From contig UCEY01000031.1 in NCBI GenBank assembly GCA_900471605.1, positions 62,001-126,000 on the forward strand: a DNA stretch of 64,000 nt. The letters are read 5' to 3'. Position 1 is the stretch's first letter; every line of letters starts with the position of its first letter. The position numbers and the translations under genes are program-made. Under the pieces are notes generated by a model, which saw only the letters and a program-made list of their open reading frames with translations, was not told the DNA's origin and did not search any database. This DNA comes from Hyphomicrobiales bacterium (GTDB lineage: Bacteria; Pseudomonadota; Alphaproteobacteria; Rhizobiales; Rhizobiaceae). Of the stretch, positions 1 through 9,574 are shown piece by piece.

Positions 1-949
1 CGAGATGGTCAAGCGAGCTGCGAAAACCCGTACACCAGAGGATCACATCGGCCCGCCGCTCGGAACCGTCCGGCCAGCGGACGCCGTGTTCGGTGATCTC
101 GGAAAACATCGGCAGCCTGTCCAGTGCACCGCGCTCCCGCGCCGCCTGGATCGCAGGCGTGACGGGCAGGCCGGTGACCGAGACCACCGAACCCGGCGGA
201 AGGCCCTGACGGACACGGTCTTCCACCAGCGCCACGGCGGCGCGTCCTGCCTCCGGCGTGAACGGCTCGTCGCGGAATTTCGGTTCCCGTCGCGTCACCC
301 AGGTGGTCGTGGTGACACGGGAAATTTCGTCGAGCAGCTGGATCGCCGAAATCCCGCCGCCGACCACGACGACATGCTGGCCGGCAAATTCCTCCGCGGT
401 GCGATAATCCCGCGTGTGGAGCTGACGTCCTTGGAACCGCTGAGCGCCGGGATAGTCGGGAATATAGGGTGATTCCCAGGTCCCGGTCGCATTGATCAAT
501 CCCCGTGCCGAGAAGGCACCCCGATCGGTTTCGACCCTCAGCCGGTCTCCCCGGTTGCAGACGACCGTCACCTCGACGGGGCGATGGACGCGCAGATCGA
601 AGGCTTGCTCGTAGGCCGCGAAATATTGCGGCACGGCGACGGATGCCTTCACCTGATCGGCGGCGGTATCGACCGCCTCGTCGAACCGCATTCCGGGGAG
701 ATCGTGAACACGGTTGGCGGTTGCGAGCGTCAGGGACGGCCAGCGGAACTGCCAGGCGCCGCCGGGCTCCGGAGACTGGTCGAAAACGACAAAGTCTCTG
801 TCCGGCGCAAGGCCGAGTTTCCGCAGGTGATAGGCTGAAGACAAACCCGCCTGGCCCGCTCCGATCACGACGATATCGACCTTGATCGCCACGCGGGCAT
901 GATCAGGTTTGTCGTCCGTATTTTGATCCGGTTCGGAGTCTGCGGCCAT
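1..949 (-). CDS. Flavin-containing monooxygenase-like FAD/NAD(P)-binding oxidoreductase (3' part cut by window edge)
   Basis: Reading the minus strand from an ATG at 949 gives an uninterrupted frame of about 316 codons running off the left edge, so the C-terminus is missing. The N-terminal Rossmann fingerprint VVIGAGQAG lies near residues 27-35, and a second nucleotide-binding stretch, VVVVGGGISAIQLL, lies further in. That two-dinucleotide layout is typical of flavin monooxygenases and related NAD(P)H/FAD oxidoreductases. The substrate cannot be told from sequence. It is transcribed divergently from recQ across about 220 bp. The fold assignment is firm; the monooxygenase label is by family resemblance. 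Confidence 0.8.
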   Translation of the reverse strand, partial: MAADSEPDQNTDDKPDHARVAIKVDIVVIGAGQAGLSSAYHLRKLGLAPDRDFVVFDQSPEPGGAWQFRWPSLTLATANRVHDLPGMRFDEAVDTAADQVKASVAVPQYFAAYEQAFDLRVHRPVEVTVVCNRGDRLRVETDRGAFSARGLINATGTWESPYIPDYPGAQRFQGRQLHTRDYRTAEEFAGQHVVVVGGGISAIQLLDEISRVTTTTWVTRREPKFRDEPFTPEAGRAAVALVEDRVRQGLPPGSVVSVTGLPVTPAIQAARERGALDRLPMFSEITEHGVRWPDGSERRADVILWCTGFRSSLDHL

Positions 950-1169
950 GCTGGATATCGATAGGAGTGAGGTGGTGGGGAACGGGTAGATGAGGCTTAT
1001 ACGTCTGCGAAAGGCGCTTCAAGCTGCATGGCTTGCAATCAGAAGTGGCGGCGGTATAGTTGCATCAGGTTTCATTCATGCCATTCCCATCCAAGCTCGA
1101 TGTTCGCATACACTCGCGGCGGGCGCCGGACCTGTGCCATAGTCCAGGCTCCCACATGAAAGCGATTCC

Positions 1170-3029
1170 ATGCAGCCGACCCAAAACCGCCTCGCTCCCC
1201 TGTTCGACAACGAAGGCACGAAAAACCCGCTCGATGTGCTGAAGCGCGTTTACGGTTATTCATCCTTCCGGGGCAAGCAGGCCGCTGTCGTCGAACAGGT
1301 CGTGTCGGGCGGCGACGCCGTGGTTCTGTTTCCGACCGGTGCCGGCAAGTCGCTCTGCTTCCAGATCCCCGCGCTCTGCCGCGATGGCGTCGGCATCGTC
1401 GTTTCGCCGCTGATCGCGCTGATGCGCGACCAGGTGGAGGCGCTGAAGCAACTCGGCGTGCGCGCGGCCGCCCTCAACTCCTCGCTGACGCGCGAAGAAT
1501 TCTTCGATGTCCGCCGGGCGATCGCGAACGGCGATCTCGATCTTCTCTATGTGACGCCCGAGCGCATCGTCACGCCGGCTTTCAAGGAGATGATCGGCAA
1601 TGCGAAGATCGCATTGTTCGCGATCGACGAAGCGCATTGCGTTTCTCAATGGGGCCACGACTTCCGCCCGGAATATCGCGAACTCGGCAATCTCGCCGAG
1701 CTTTACCCCGGCGTGCCGCGCATGGCGCTGACGGCGACCGCCGACCCGCATACCCGCGACGACATCATCGACAGGCTTGCGCTGCGTTCGGCCGAGGTCT
1801 TCACCACGTCGTTCGACCGCCCGAACATCGCCTACGAAATCGTCGAGCGCGACCAGCCGCGGCAGCAGTTGTTGCGCTTCCTGTCCCGCCACAAGGGTTC
1901 GAGCGGCATCGTCTATTGCCTGTCGCGCGCCAAGGTCGAGGATACGGCCGAGTGGCTGAACGGGCAGGGCATTCGCGCGCTTGCCTATCATGCCGGCATG
2001 GACCGCAGCCTTCGAGACGCCAACCAGGACGCGTTCCTGAAGGAAGAGGACCTTTGCCTGGTCGCGACCGTCGCCTTTGGCATGGGCATCGACAAGCCGA
2101 ACGTACGTTATGTCGCCCATCTCGATCTGCCCGGTTCCGTCGAGGCCTATTACCAGGAGACGGGCCGCGCCGGGCGCGACGGTCTGCCGTCCGACGTCTG
2201 GATGGCCTATGGCATGGCCGATGTCATCCAGCGCGGCCGGATGATCGACGAGGGCAGTTCGGGCAACGATGTGAAGCGGGTCGAACGCGCCAAGCTGAAT
2301 GCACTGCTCGGCATCTGCGAAACTCCCGGCTGCCGGAGGCAGGCGATCCTGGCGCATTTCGGCGAGGCGCATGGTGGTCAGTGCGGCAATTGCGATACCT
2401 GCCTCAAGCCGGTCGAAACCTGGGACGGGACGGAGGCAGCCATCAAGGCGCTGGCGGCGATCTACCGGACCGGTGAACGTTTCGGGACGGGCCACCTGAT
2501 TGACGTGCTGCTCGGAAACCGCAATGAAAAGACCACCCGCTTCGGCCATGCGGACATGCCGGTCTTCGGCGTGGGCAAGGATATCCCGTCAAAGACCTGG
2601 CAATCGGTCTACCGTCAATTGCTGGCCGCCGGCCTTGTCAGCGTCGATCACGCGGCCTTCGGCGCCCTGAAGCTGGAACCCGAAGCCCGCGCCGTCTTCA
2701 AGCGCGAACGCGAGGTCCGTTTCCGCAAGGACCGCCCGACCACCGGCAAGGCATCGAGAAGCGCGTCGCCCGGGGCGGCAAGCGCAAGGTCTGCGCTGGA
2801 AGGCGCAGACGCGGAACTCTTCGAGGCACTGCGTGTCGCCCGCCTGGCGATCGCCAAGGAGCTTGCGGTGCCGCCTTACGTCGTTTTCCCGGACACGACG
2901 CTGGTCGCCTTCGCGACCGACCGCCCGACGAGCCGCGACGCGCTGCTTGGCATTTCCGGCGTCGGACAGTCGAAGCTCGAGCGTTACGGCGATGCCTTCC
3001 TGAAGGTGATCCGGGCGCACGAGAGATAG
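1170..3029 (+). CDS. recQ: ATP-dependent DNA helicase RecQ
   Basis: A 619-residue superfamily 2 3'-5' DNA helicase acting in recombination and replication repair. Walker A is in the segment PTGAGKS (near residue 55), the DEAH box is in [18 protein letters not shown], and helicase motif VI is visible in [10 protein letters not shown]. The zinc-binding cysteines appear in the order CETPGCRRQ then CGNCDTC. A C-terminal HRDC domain is present ([12 protein letters not shown] through [14 protein letters not shown]). Length and domain order are those of full RecQ. The ATG at 1170 gives the expected N-terminus. It converges on the ROK regulator with only 14 bp between stops. Confidence 0.95.
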   Translation: MQPTQNRLAPLFDNEGTKNPLDVLKRVYGYSSFRGKQAAVVEQVVSGGDAVVLFPTGAGKSLCFQIPALCRDGVGIVVSPLIALMRDQVEALKQLGVRAAALNSSLTREEFFDVRRAIANGDLDLLYVTPERIVTPAFKEMIGNAKIALFAIDEAHCVSQWGHDFRPEYRELGNLAELYPGVPRMALTATADPHTRDDIIDRLALRSAEVFTTSFDRPNIAYEIVERDQPRQQLLRFLSRHKGSSGIVYCLSRAKVEDTAEWLNGQGIRALAYHAGMDRSLRDANQDAFLKEEDLCLVATVAFGMGIDKPNVRYVAHLDLPGSVEAYYQETGRAGRDGLPSDVWMAYGMADVIQRGRMIDEGSSGNDVKRVERAKLNALLGICETPGCRRQAILAHFGEAHGGQCGNCDTCLKPVETWDGTEAAIKALAAIYRTGERFGTGHLIDVLLGNRNEKTTRFGHADMPVFGVGKDIPSKTWQSVYRQLLAAGLVSVDHAAFGALKLEPEARAVFKREREVRFRKDRPTTGKASRSASPGAASARSALEGADAELFEALRVARLAIAKELAVPPYVVFPDTTLVAFATDRPTSRDALLGISGVGQSKLERYGDAFLKVIRAHER

Positions 3030-3043
3030 GCCGGCTACCCGCG

Positions 3044-4198
3044 TCAGTAGAACGTCGAGTGGAAAGGGGTGACCGCAGCCCCCATCGCCGATGCGTCGCT
3101 GGCGATGTCCGAGATGATCAACTTTGGGCTGGGGCGCGGCACGCCGTAGCGCGGCCGGTCGTAAATGCGGGTTCGATCGATCAGCATCTGCGCCAGATCT
3201 CGCGGCACCTGGCCGCCGAAGACGATCGCCTGCGGGTCGAAGATCGCCCAGATGGCATTGACCAGGCGGTTGTAAGCCGGCGCGACTTCGTTCACCCACT
3301 CGGTCACCCCTGGCCACTGCGCGTCGAAATGCCTGCGCATGTAGTTGATGGAAGGGACGTCGACGCCGTTGCGGGCAAGCCTTTCGATGAGCAACTGCAG
3401 CGCCGGTCTGCGCTGGTTTTCCTCTTCGTCATAGATGCCCGAAAACTCGCCGGCATTGCCGTTGCCACCGAGCAGCAATTCGCCGTCGCCGATCAGTCCG
3501 CCGCCGAAACCGTAGTTGAAGCTCAGATAGGCGAAATGCTTGATATGACGCCCGACGCCGAACATCGCCTCTGCGATCGCCCCGGTATTGGCGCCGTTGT
3601 GCACCCAGACCGGCTTGCCGAAAAATTCCGCCAGCAGCGGGCCGAGCTCGATCAGCGACCATTCATGGAGCGGAAGCGGCGCGTTGTAGCGTGTTCCGCC
3701 GACATGAAAGCCTGCTATTGCAAAGCCGATGCCGAAAAGGGCCGCCGGGGACAGGTCGTTGAGCTTTTGGGCCTCCACAAGCCGTTCCCTGACAAGATCG
3801 AGGGATTGCGCCATCGTATGCCCGCGCAGCGTCACGCTGCTTTCGGCCAGAACACTGCCGGCAAGGTCCATCAGGCAGATGCCGATGACGTCGGTATTGA
3901 CCGAGATCCCGCAGGAATAGGCATATCGACTGTCGAGTCTGAGCGTCGGGCTGGGTTGCCCGCGGCCGACACCGGGTTTCGGAGAGCCAAGCGAGACAAT
4001 GCCGCGCTCCGCCAGCTGATCGATGATCCGGTAGACCGATTGCTGGGTGAGATCGGTATGATCGGTCACCTCGGAACGGGAGAGGCCGGGATACCGCCAG
4101 ATGAGTTTAAGCAGGCTGCGCTCGTTCGGCGAGACGACTCCGCTTTCGCCTGCGCGCAGGAATTGCGGGGAGATCAGAGCCTCGGGAAAATAGGCCAT
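3044..4198 (-). CDS. ROK-family transcriptional regulator (NagC/XylR type)
   Basis: A 384-residue protein with an N-terminal winged helix-turn-helix (LLKLIWRYPGLSRSEVTDHT, then TQQSVYRIIDQL) followed by a ROK sugar-kinase-like domain (around PVWVHNGANTGAIAEAMFGVG and FGGGLIGDGELLLGGNGNAG). ROK repressors usually sense a sugar or sugar phosphate. The frame stays open upstream, but the ATG at 4198 is preceded by a strong GGAGGAGAT ribosome site and gives the normal N-terminus. It is divergent from ugpB across 209 bp holding two similar operator-like sequences, so it very probably controls the ugp operon and itself. The effector is unknown. Confidence 0.88.
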   Translation of the reverse strand: MAYFPEALISPQFLRAGESGVVSPNERSLLKLIWRYPGLSRSEVTDHTDLTQQSVYRIIDQLAERGIVSLGSPKPGVGRGQPSPTLRLDSRYAYSCGISVNTDVIGICLMDLAGSVLAESSVTLRGHTMAQSLDLVRERLVEAQKLNDLSPAALFGIGFAIAGFHVGGTRYNAPLPLHEWSLIELGPLLAEFFGKPVWVHNGANTGAIAEAMFGVGRHIKHFAYLSFNYGFGGGLIGDGELLLGGNGNAGEFSGIYDEEENQRRPALQLLIERLARNGVDVPSINYMRRHFDAQWPGVTEWVNEVAPAYNRLVNAIWAIFDPQAIVFGGQVPRDLAQMLIDRTRIYDRPRYGVPRPSPKLIISDIASDASAMGAAVTPFHSTFY

Positions 4199-4220
4199 TG
4201 ATCCATCTCCTCCGCCAAAA

Positions 4221-4240
4221 TTACCATAGAAGTGTAATAA
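4221..4240. promoter_or_regulatory. Candidate ROK operator, copy 2
   Basis: The sequence TTACCATAGAAGTGTAATAA lies just upstream of the ROK gene start and matches 15 of 20 positions of the site at 4334-4353. Placement next to the repressor's own ribosome site fits autoregulation. Inferred from similarity and position only. Confidence 0.5.
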
Positions 4241-4333
4241 AGGCGGCTTTATACCGGCCGCCTTACCCCATAATTTCCTTTCCATAGATCGAAATCCCTT
4301 TCGCGACAAGGGCTTCCGCCTGTCATTCAATTG

Positions 4334-4353
4334 TTACACTCAAAGTGTAGTAA
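4334..4353. promoter_or_regulatory. Candidate ROK operator, copy 1
   Basis: TTACACTCAAAGTGTAGTAA contains a perfect inverted repeat, TACACT and AGTGTA separated by CAA. It lies 55 bp before the ugpB start in the divergent region shared with the ROK regulator. A second similar copy at 4221 supports a real binding site. Confidence 0.55.
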
Positions 4354-4407
4354 TGTCGCCGTTCCGATGCCGAGCACACTCGGCCGATCCCAAAACAGGC
4401 GAGGGCA

Positions 4408-5718
4408 ATGATGAAGATTTCCATTCTGGCGGCCGCGGCCGCCGTGATGGCGGGTGCGTGTTCCGCGCAGGCCGCCAATATCGAATTCTGGTACGGCAAC
4501 ACCGGGCCGGTGGAGACCGCAATCAAGGCGCAGTGCGATGCCTTCAATGCCGCGCAGACCCAGCACAAGGTCACCTGCGTCGGCCAGGGCAGCTACGAAG
4601 TGTCGATGCAGAAGGCGATCGCCGCCTATCGCGCCAAGAACCACCCGGTGCTGATCCAGTTCTTCGACGCGGGCACGCTCGACCTGATGCTGTCCAACGC
4701 CGTCGTCCCGGTCCAGGAAATCCTGCCCGACGTGAAGTGGAACAGCTATATCGCCGGCGCCCGCGCTTATTACGAAACATCCGGCGGCAAGCTTTTCGCG
4801 CAGCCCTACAATGCCTCGACGCTGCTGTTCTATACGAACAAGACCGAGCTCGAGAAAGCCGGCGTCACCCAGACCCCGACCACCTGGGAAGAGGTGATCG
4901 ATGCCGCCCGCAAGCTGAAGGCCGCCGGCCATGCCTGCCCGTTCGTCACCGATGGCGATACCTGGCGCGTGCTGGAGCAGTTCTCCGCCCGCCATGGCCT
5001 GCCGATCGCCTCCAGGCACAACGGTTATGACGGCCTCGATGCCGAATATGTCTTCAACACCACTTTCGTCGCCAAGCACCTCCAGAACTTGGTCGACTGG
5101 CGCAAGGAAGGCCTCGTCAGGCTCAATGCCGATACCAAGGCCGGCAACTATACGGCTGCCTTCAACGCCGGCGAATGCGCGATGATGGAAGGTTCTTCCG
5201 GCTCCTACGCCGCCTCCACCAAGGCTTTCGACGGCAAGTACCAGATCACCGTCAACATGGCGCCGATGTACAAGGGTTACGAGCGCCACAACACGCTGGT
5301 CGGCGGTGCTTCGATCTATGTCATGAAGGGCCATGACCAGGCCGAGGTCGATGGCGCCAAGGCTTTCCTCGACTTCCTGCGCAAGCCGGAACAGCAGATG
5401 GCGTTTACCGCCGCCACCGGCTACGTCCCCGTCACCAACGACGTGCTCGACGCGATCAACAAGAGCGGCGACGCCAAGGCCGCGAAATACGCGACCGCTG
5501 CCATCGGCATCGAGTCGATGAACCAGCCGCCGACCGCCGACAGCCGCGGTATTCGTCTCGGCTTCTACGTGCAGTTCCGCGAAATCTTCATGGAAGAGAC
5601 CCAGAAGGCGTATGCCGGCCAGCAGACCATGCAGGTCTCGCTCGACAATGCCAAGAAGCGTGGCGACGAGCTGCTGCGTCGTTTCGAGCAGACCTACAAG
5701 GGCGTCAAGCTGCCTTGA
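4408..5718 (+). CDS. ugpB: Glycerol-3-phosphate/glycerophosphodiester ABC transporter, periplasmic binding protein
   Basis: A 436-residue family 1 solute-binding protein with an N-terminal signal peptide (hydrophobic AAAAAVMAGACSAQA then mature AANIEFWYGN). The pattern following (FWYGNTGPVE, GQGSYEVSMQKAIAAYRAKN, PYNASTLLFYTNK) is that of UgpB, which captures sn-glycerol-3-phosphate and glycerophosphodiesters in the periplasm. Two adjacent ATGs, 4408 and 4411, are possible starts. It heads an operon with two permeases, an ATPase, a glycerophosphodiesterase and an inositol-phosphatase-like gene. A strong RNA hairpin follows its stop codon, as is common for highly expressed binding-protein genes. 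Substrate is inferred from family and from the ugpQ neighbour. Confidence 0.87.
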   Translation: MMKISILAAAAAVMAGACSAQAANIEFWYGNTGPVETAIKAQCDAFNAAQTQHKVTCVGQGSYEVSMQKAIAAYRAKNHPVLIQFFDAGTLDLMLSNAVVPVQEILPDVKWNSYIAGARAYYETSGGKLFAQPYNASTLLFYTNKTELEKAGVTQTPTTWEEVIDAARKLKAAGHACPFVTDGDTWRVLEQFSARHGLPIASRHNGYDGLDAEYVFNTTFVAKHLQNLVDWRKEGLVRLNADTKAGNYTAAFNAGECAMMEGSSGSYAASTKAFDGKYQITVNMAPMYKGYERHNTLVGGASIYVMKGHDQAEVDGAKAFLDFLRKPEQQMAFTAATGYVPVTNDVLDAINKSGDAKAAKYATAAIGIESMNQPPTADSRGIRLGFYVQFREIFMEETQKAYAGQQTMQVSLDNAKKRGDELLRRFEQTYKGVKLP

Positions 5719-5731
5719 TCCAAGCTTGATC

Positions 5732-5763
5732 GGCGCGGGCGGGACGCAAGTCCTGTCCGTGCC
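5732..5763 (+). promoter_or_regulatory. Intercistronic stem-loop after ugpB
   Basis: The left arm GGCGCGGGCGGGAC (5732-5745) and right arm GTCCTGTCCGTGCC (5750-5763) pair over 14 bp, three of them G-U, closing a GCAA tetraloop of the stable GNRA class. There is no T-tract, so it looks like an RNA-stabilising or partially attenuating hairpin giving more ugpB than permease, rather than a full terminator. Confidence 0.65.
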
Positions 5764-5787
5764 GGTCCCTCACTGCGGGCTTTTCCC

Positions 5788-6678
5788 ATGACCTCCGAAT
5801 CCACTCTCTTCAGCAATCGCTGGCTGCCGGTCCTTTTGGTCGCGCCGTTCATGCTGCTGATCGTCCTTTTCTTCTACGTGCCGATCTTCCAGGCCTTCTA
5901 CTGGTCCTTCTTTCTCGAGCAGCCGTTCGGCGGCGGTTCGATGTTCGTCGGGCTCGACAATTTTGCCCGCGTCCTTTCCGACCGGGAATTCTGGCAGGCG
6001 GGCGGGCGCACCCTGGTGTTCATGGTGACCGCATCGTCGCTCGCAGTACTGATCCCGCTGATCCTGGCGGTCGCCGCCGATCGCAAGATCCGCCTGTCGC
6101 TGCCGGCCCGCAATGTGCTGGTCTGGCCGAAGGGCGTGGCAGGCGCCTCGATCGGCGTCGTCTTCGCCTTCGTCTTCAATCCGTTCGTCGGCATCCTCGC
6201 ACCGCTCAACAAGGCCTTTCCGGGCATCTGGGCACCCGGCATCGACGGCACGGACGCCTTCATCACGCTGATCGCAGCGCATGTGTGGAGCGGCATCCCG
6301 TTCAATTTCGTCATCCTGCTGGCCGGGCTGCAATCGATCCCGCGCACCATGCAGCAGGCGGCGGCGATGGACGGGGCAGGGCCATGGCGGCGGATTTTTG
6401 ACGTGCAGCTGCCGCTGATCATGCCGCAGCTCTTCCTGACCTTGGTGCTGGAATTCACCGAAAGTGTCACCTCCGCCTTCGCGCTGATCGACACGATCAC
6501 CCATGGCGGTCCGGGCGGCGCGACCACACTGCTCGTCTACAAGATCTACAAGGACGGTTTCAGCGGTTACGACCTGTCGGGCGCCGCCACCCAGACCGCG
6601 ATCCTGATGGTCTTCGTCATCCTTCTCACCGCCGCCCAGTTCGTCTTCCTCGGCCGGCGCATCAACTACGAGCGCTGA
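5788..6678 (+). CDS. ugpA: ABC transporter permease UgpA
   Basis: A 296-residue inner-membrane permease of the MalF-like group, with about six hydrophobic segments (first WLPVLLVAPFMLLIVLFFYV). The cytoplasmic EAA loop appears as QAAAMDGAGPWRRIFDVQLP, the site that contacts the ATPase. It follows ugpB by 69 bp, which include a stable hairpin, and is followed by ugpE after three bases. It works with UgpE to form the channel. Confidence 0.88.
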   Translation: MTSESTLFSNRWLPVLLVAPFMLLIVLFFYVPIFQAFYWSFFLEQPFGGGSMFVGLDNFARVLSDREFWQAGGRTLVFMVTASSLAVLIPLILAVAADRKIRLSLPARNVLVWPKGVAGASIGVVFAFVFNPFVGILAPLNKAFPGIWAPGIDGTDAFITLIAAHVWSGIPFNFVILLAGLQSIPRTMQQAAAMDGAGPWRRIFDVQLPLIMPQLFLTLVLEFTESVTSAFALIDTITHGGPGGATTLLVYKIYKDGFSGYDLSGAATQTAILMVFVILLTAAQFVFLGRRINYER

Positions 6679-6681
6679 CAG

Positions 6682-7599
6682 ATGATCGAAAACGCACGCT
6701 CCCTCAACATCGCCGCGAGCGTCATCCTGCTTGCCGGCATGCTCTACATTCTCGGGCCGCTCTACCTGACGCTTGCAACAGCGTCGCAGTCCTACGAATT
6801 CCTGCTGCGCAACGGGCTCGCCTGGTATCCGGGCGACCAGTTCTTCAACAATGCGGCGCGCATCTTCACCGAGACGCGCATCCCGATCCAGATGTTGAAC
6901 AGCCTGGCGGTTGCCTTCAGCCTGGCGATCGCCACCTGCATCCTGTCTTTCCTGTCGGCCTATGCGATCGTCTATTTCCGCATCCGCTGGGCGGGCGTCG
7001 CCTTCGCGCTGATCCTCGCGACGATCATGCTGCCGGTCGATATCCGCGTCATCACCACCTATCAGGTTGCGTCGAACGTGTTTTCGCCGGTCAACGCGCT
7101 GCTCGACGTCACCGGCCTCAACGGGCTGATCGCCAAGGCTTTCGGGGCGCCGGTGCAGCTCGAACTGAGCGTGCTCAACACCCATTTCGGCCTGATCGCC
7201 CCGCTTGTCGCCCATGGCACGGGCACGTTCCTGTTCCGCCAGTTCTTTCTCACTCTGCCGAAAGACCTGTTCAAGGCCGCCCGCATGGACGGGGCCGGCC
7301 CGGTCCGCTTCATGTTCGATATCCTGCTGCCTTTGTCGCGCACCAGTTTCGCGGCGCTTTTCGTGCTGACCTTCCTGAGCGGCTGGATCCAGTATCTCTG
7401 GCCGCTCGTCGCCTCCTCCACACCCGACATGCAGACCGCCGTGGTTGGCCTGGCGCGGCTGCTGCCGGATTCGGACGGCGAAGTGCCGGACTTTCCGATG
7501 ATCATGGCGGGCGCCGTGATCGTTTCCCTCGTGCCCCTCCTGATGATCGCACTCTTGCAGCGGTATCTGGTGCAGGGCCTCGTGCTTTCGGAGAAATGA
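6682..7599 (+). CDS. ugpE: ABC transporter permease UgpE
   Basis: A 305-residue permease of the MalG-like group with six predicted membrane helices, the first in NIAASVILLAGMLYILGPLY. The EAA loop reads KAARMDGAGPVRFMFDILLP. It lies between ugpA and ugpC in one operon, and its stop overlaps the ugpC start as ATGA, indicating coupled translation. Confidence 0.88.
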   Translation: MIENARSLNIAASVILLAGMLYILGPLYLTLATASQSYEFLLRNGLAWYPGDQFFNNAARIFTETRIPIQMLNSLAVAFSLAIATCILSFLSAYAIVYFRIRWAGVAFALILATIMLPVDIRVITTYQVASNVFSPVNALLDVTGLNGLIAKAFGAPVQLELSVLNTHFGLIAPLVAHGTGTFLFRQFFLTLPKDLFKAARMDGAGPVRFMFDILLPLSRTSFAALFVLTFLSGWIQYLWPLVASSTPDMQTAVVGLARLLPDSDGEVPDFPMIMAGAVIVSLVPLLMIALLQRYLVQGLVLSEK

Positions 7600-8708
7600 C
7601 GATGAACGCCATCGATACAGCCATCCGCGCCGCCGCGGCGAGCATCACGGTCAAGGATCTCACCAAGGCTTACGATCCCCAGACGGTGGTCATTCCGCCG
7701 ATGGATGTCGAGCTGAAGGCGGGCGAATTCACCGTCGTGCTCGGCCCTTCCGGCTGCGGCAAGTCCACGCTGCTGCAGATGATCGCCGGGCTCGAACGGG
7801 TGAGCAGCGGCAAGATCCTGATCGGCACCCGCGAAGTGCAGGATCTCGAGCCGAAACATCGCGGCTGCGCCATGGTGTTTCAGAACTATGCGCTTTATCC
7901 GCACATGACCGTGTTCGAGAACATGGCCTACAGCCTCAAGGTCTCCGGCACACCGAAGGCGGAGCGCGCCGAGCGGGTCGCGGCGGTCGCAAAAATGCTC
8001 GGCCTTGCCGACTATCTGCACCGCAAGCCGGGACAGCTTTCCGGCGGCCAGCGCCAGCGCGTCGCGATCGGCCGCGCCATCGTCCGCGAACCGGCCGTTC
8101 TGCTGTTCGACGAACCGCTCTCCAATCTCGATGCGCAGCTTCGCCACGACATGCGCGTCGAACTCGCCGACCTTCATCGCCGCATCGGCGCCACCACCGT
8201 CTTCGTCACCCATGACCAGGTGGAGGCGATGACGCTCGCCGACCGCATCCTCATCCTCAACAAGGGCCGCATCGAACAATTCGATACGCCGAAGGCGATC
8301 TACCACAACCCGGCCTCGGTCTTCGTCGCCAAATTCATCGGCGCCCCGCCGATGAACATTCTGCCCGTGACCGGAGACGGGGCGGCGCTGCGGCTTGCCG
8401 ACGGGCAGGTGGTGGCGAACGCCTCGCTGACCGGCACCTACCAGCTCGGCATCCGCCCCGAGGATATCGTCCTGGACGGCAAGACGGAGGGCCATGCGGT
8501 CAAGGCGGCGCTGAGGTTCCGCGAGGACCTCGGTTCCCATTCGGTGCTGGCCGCCGATCTCGGCGGTTCCACCGTCCGCATCGCGACGCCCTTCGGCGCG
8601 GATATCGCCGACCGGCTCGAACTCGACCTGAACTTCCCGACCTCGCGACTGCATCTCTTCGATGCAGCGACGGGCCGGGCCATACCCGGTGCCTTCGGCG
8701 CCCAATGA
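7596..8708 (+). CDS. ugpC: ABC transporter ATP-binding protein UgpC
   Basis: A 370-residue ATPase of the MalK/UgpC group. Walker A is GPSGCGKST, the Q-loop region is VFQNYALYPHMT, the signature is LSGGQRQR, Walker B is VLLFDEPLSNLDA, and the switch histidine is in VFVTHDQ. A C-terminal TOBE regulatory domain (LGIRPEDIVLDG) follows. The first ATG at 7596 overlaps the ugpE stop; a second ATG at 7602 is also possible. It energises import through UgpAE. Confidence 0.92.
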   Translation: MTMNAIDTAIRAAAASITVKDLTKAYDPQTVVIPPMDVELKAGEFTVVLGPSGCGKSTLLQMIAGLERVSSGKILIGTREVQDLEPKHRGCAMVFQNYALYPHMTVFENMAYSLKVSGTPKAERAERVAAVAKMLGLADYLHRKPGQLSGGQRQRVAIGRAIVREPAVLLFDEPLSNLDAQLRHDMRVELADLHRRIGATTVFVTHDQVEAMTLADRILILNKGRIEQFDTPKAIYHNPASVFVAKFIGAPPMNILPVTGDGAALRLADGQVVANASLTGTYQLGIRPEDIVLDGKTEGHAVKAALRFREDLGSHSVLAADLGGSTVRIATPFGADIADRLELDLNFPTSRLHLFDAATGRAIPGAFGAQ

Positions 8709-8746
8709 AAGCCCGGCGCCACAGGCGCCCTATGAAAGAAACCCAC

Positions 8747-9574
8747 ATGAACTACAAAGACTTCATCGCCGATCCGGCACGTAGCTGCGCCGTCGTTGCC
8801 CATCGTGGCGCCTGGCACGAGGCCCCGGAAAACAGCCTGGCGGCCATCGAGAACGCGATCGCGCTCGGCTGCGACATCGTCGAACTCGACGTGCGCAAGA
8901 GCGCCGACGGCGAGCTTTTCCTGATGCATGACGACACGCTCGAACGCATGGCCGGCATCGATCGCGACGCCGAAAGCCTGACCATGGCCGAACTCCAGGC
9001 GATCATGCTGCGCGAGAGCGACGGCGGCGAAGCGCGTGCCGTAAGCGACCAGCCCATCCCGACGTTGAAACAGGCGCTGGAGATCATCCGCGGCCGCATC
9101 TTCGCCGATCTGGATTTGAAGGACCGCGGACTTTTTTCCGAAGTCGCCGCCTGCGCGCGCGCGATGGGGGCGGCTGCCTATGTCGATCTCAAGACCAAGG
9201 TCCACAGCCTGGCGGATGTCCACTGGGTGCGCGACCAGAACATCGACGGCGTACCGTTCATGGGCATGACGCGCTTCACCGCCGAAAACATCGGCGATTC
9301 GCTGGCTGTCCTTGCTAACCTCTCGCCTTTCATGTGCGAAATCCGCTTCGACAGTCTCGAAACGATCGCTCATCACCGCGAGGCTTTCGCCCGGGCCCGG
9401 ATGGCGCTGTGGGTCAACACCCTCGACCAGCCCGGCAGCGGCGAATGGACGGACAGTGCCGCTCTTGCCGATCCCGATCTGATCTGGGGCCGGTTGATGG
9501 ACGCGGGCATCAGCGTTATCCAGACGGACCAGCCCGCCGCATTGAAATCCTACATAAAGGCGCGCCAGGCATGA
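8747..9574 (+). CDS. ugpQ: Glycerophosphodiester phosphodiesterase
   Basis: A 275-residue GDPD enzyme that hydrolyses glycerophosphodiesters to sn-glycerol-3-phosphate plus an alcohol. The family motif is seen as VAHRGAWHEAPENSLAA, followed by EIVELDV-type IVELDVRKSADG and LMHDDTLERM. The metal and catalytic residues (HRG, EN, E and D of VELD, HD) are all present. In-frame ATGs also occur at 8705 (overlapping the ugpC stop as ATGA) and 8732; 8747 removes an odd basic leader, but a coupled start at 8705 cannot be excluded. Its place in the ugp operon suggests imported glycerophosphodiesters are cut in the cytoplasm. Confidence 0.87.
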   Translation: MNYKDFIADPARSCAVVAHRGAWHEAPENSLAAIENAIALGCDIVELDVRKSADGELFLMHDDTLERMAGIDRDAESLTMAELQAIMLRESDGGEARAVSDQPIPTLKQALEIIRGRIFADLDLKDRGLFSEVAACARAMGAAAYVDLKTKVHSLADVHWVRDQNIDGVPFMGMTRFTAENIGDSLAVLANLSPFMCEIRFDSLETIAHHREAFARARMALWVNTLDQPGSGEWTDSAALADPDLIWGRLMDAGISVIQTDQPAALKSYIKARQA

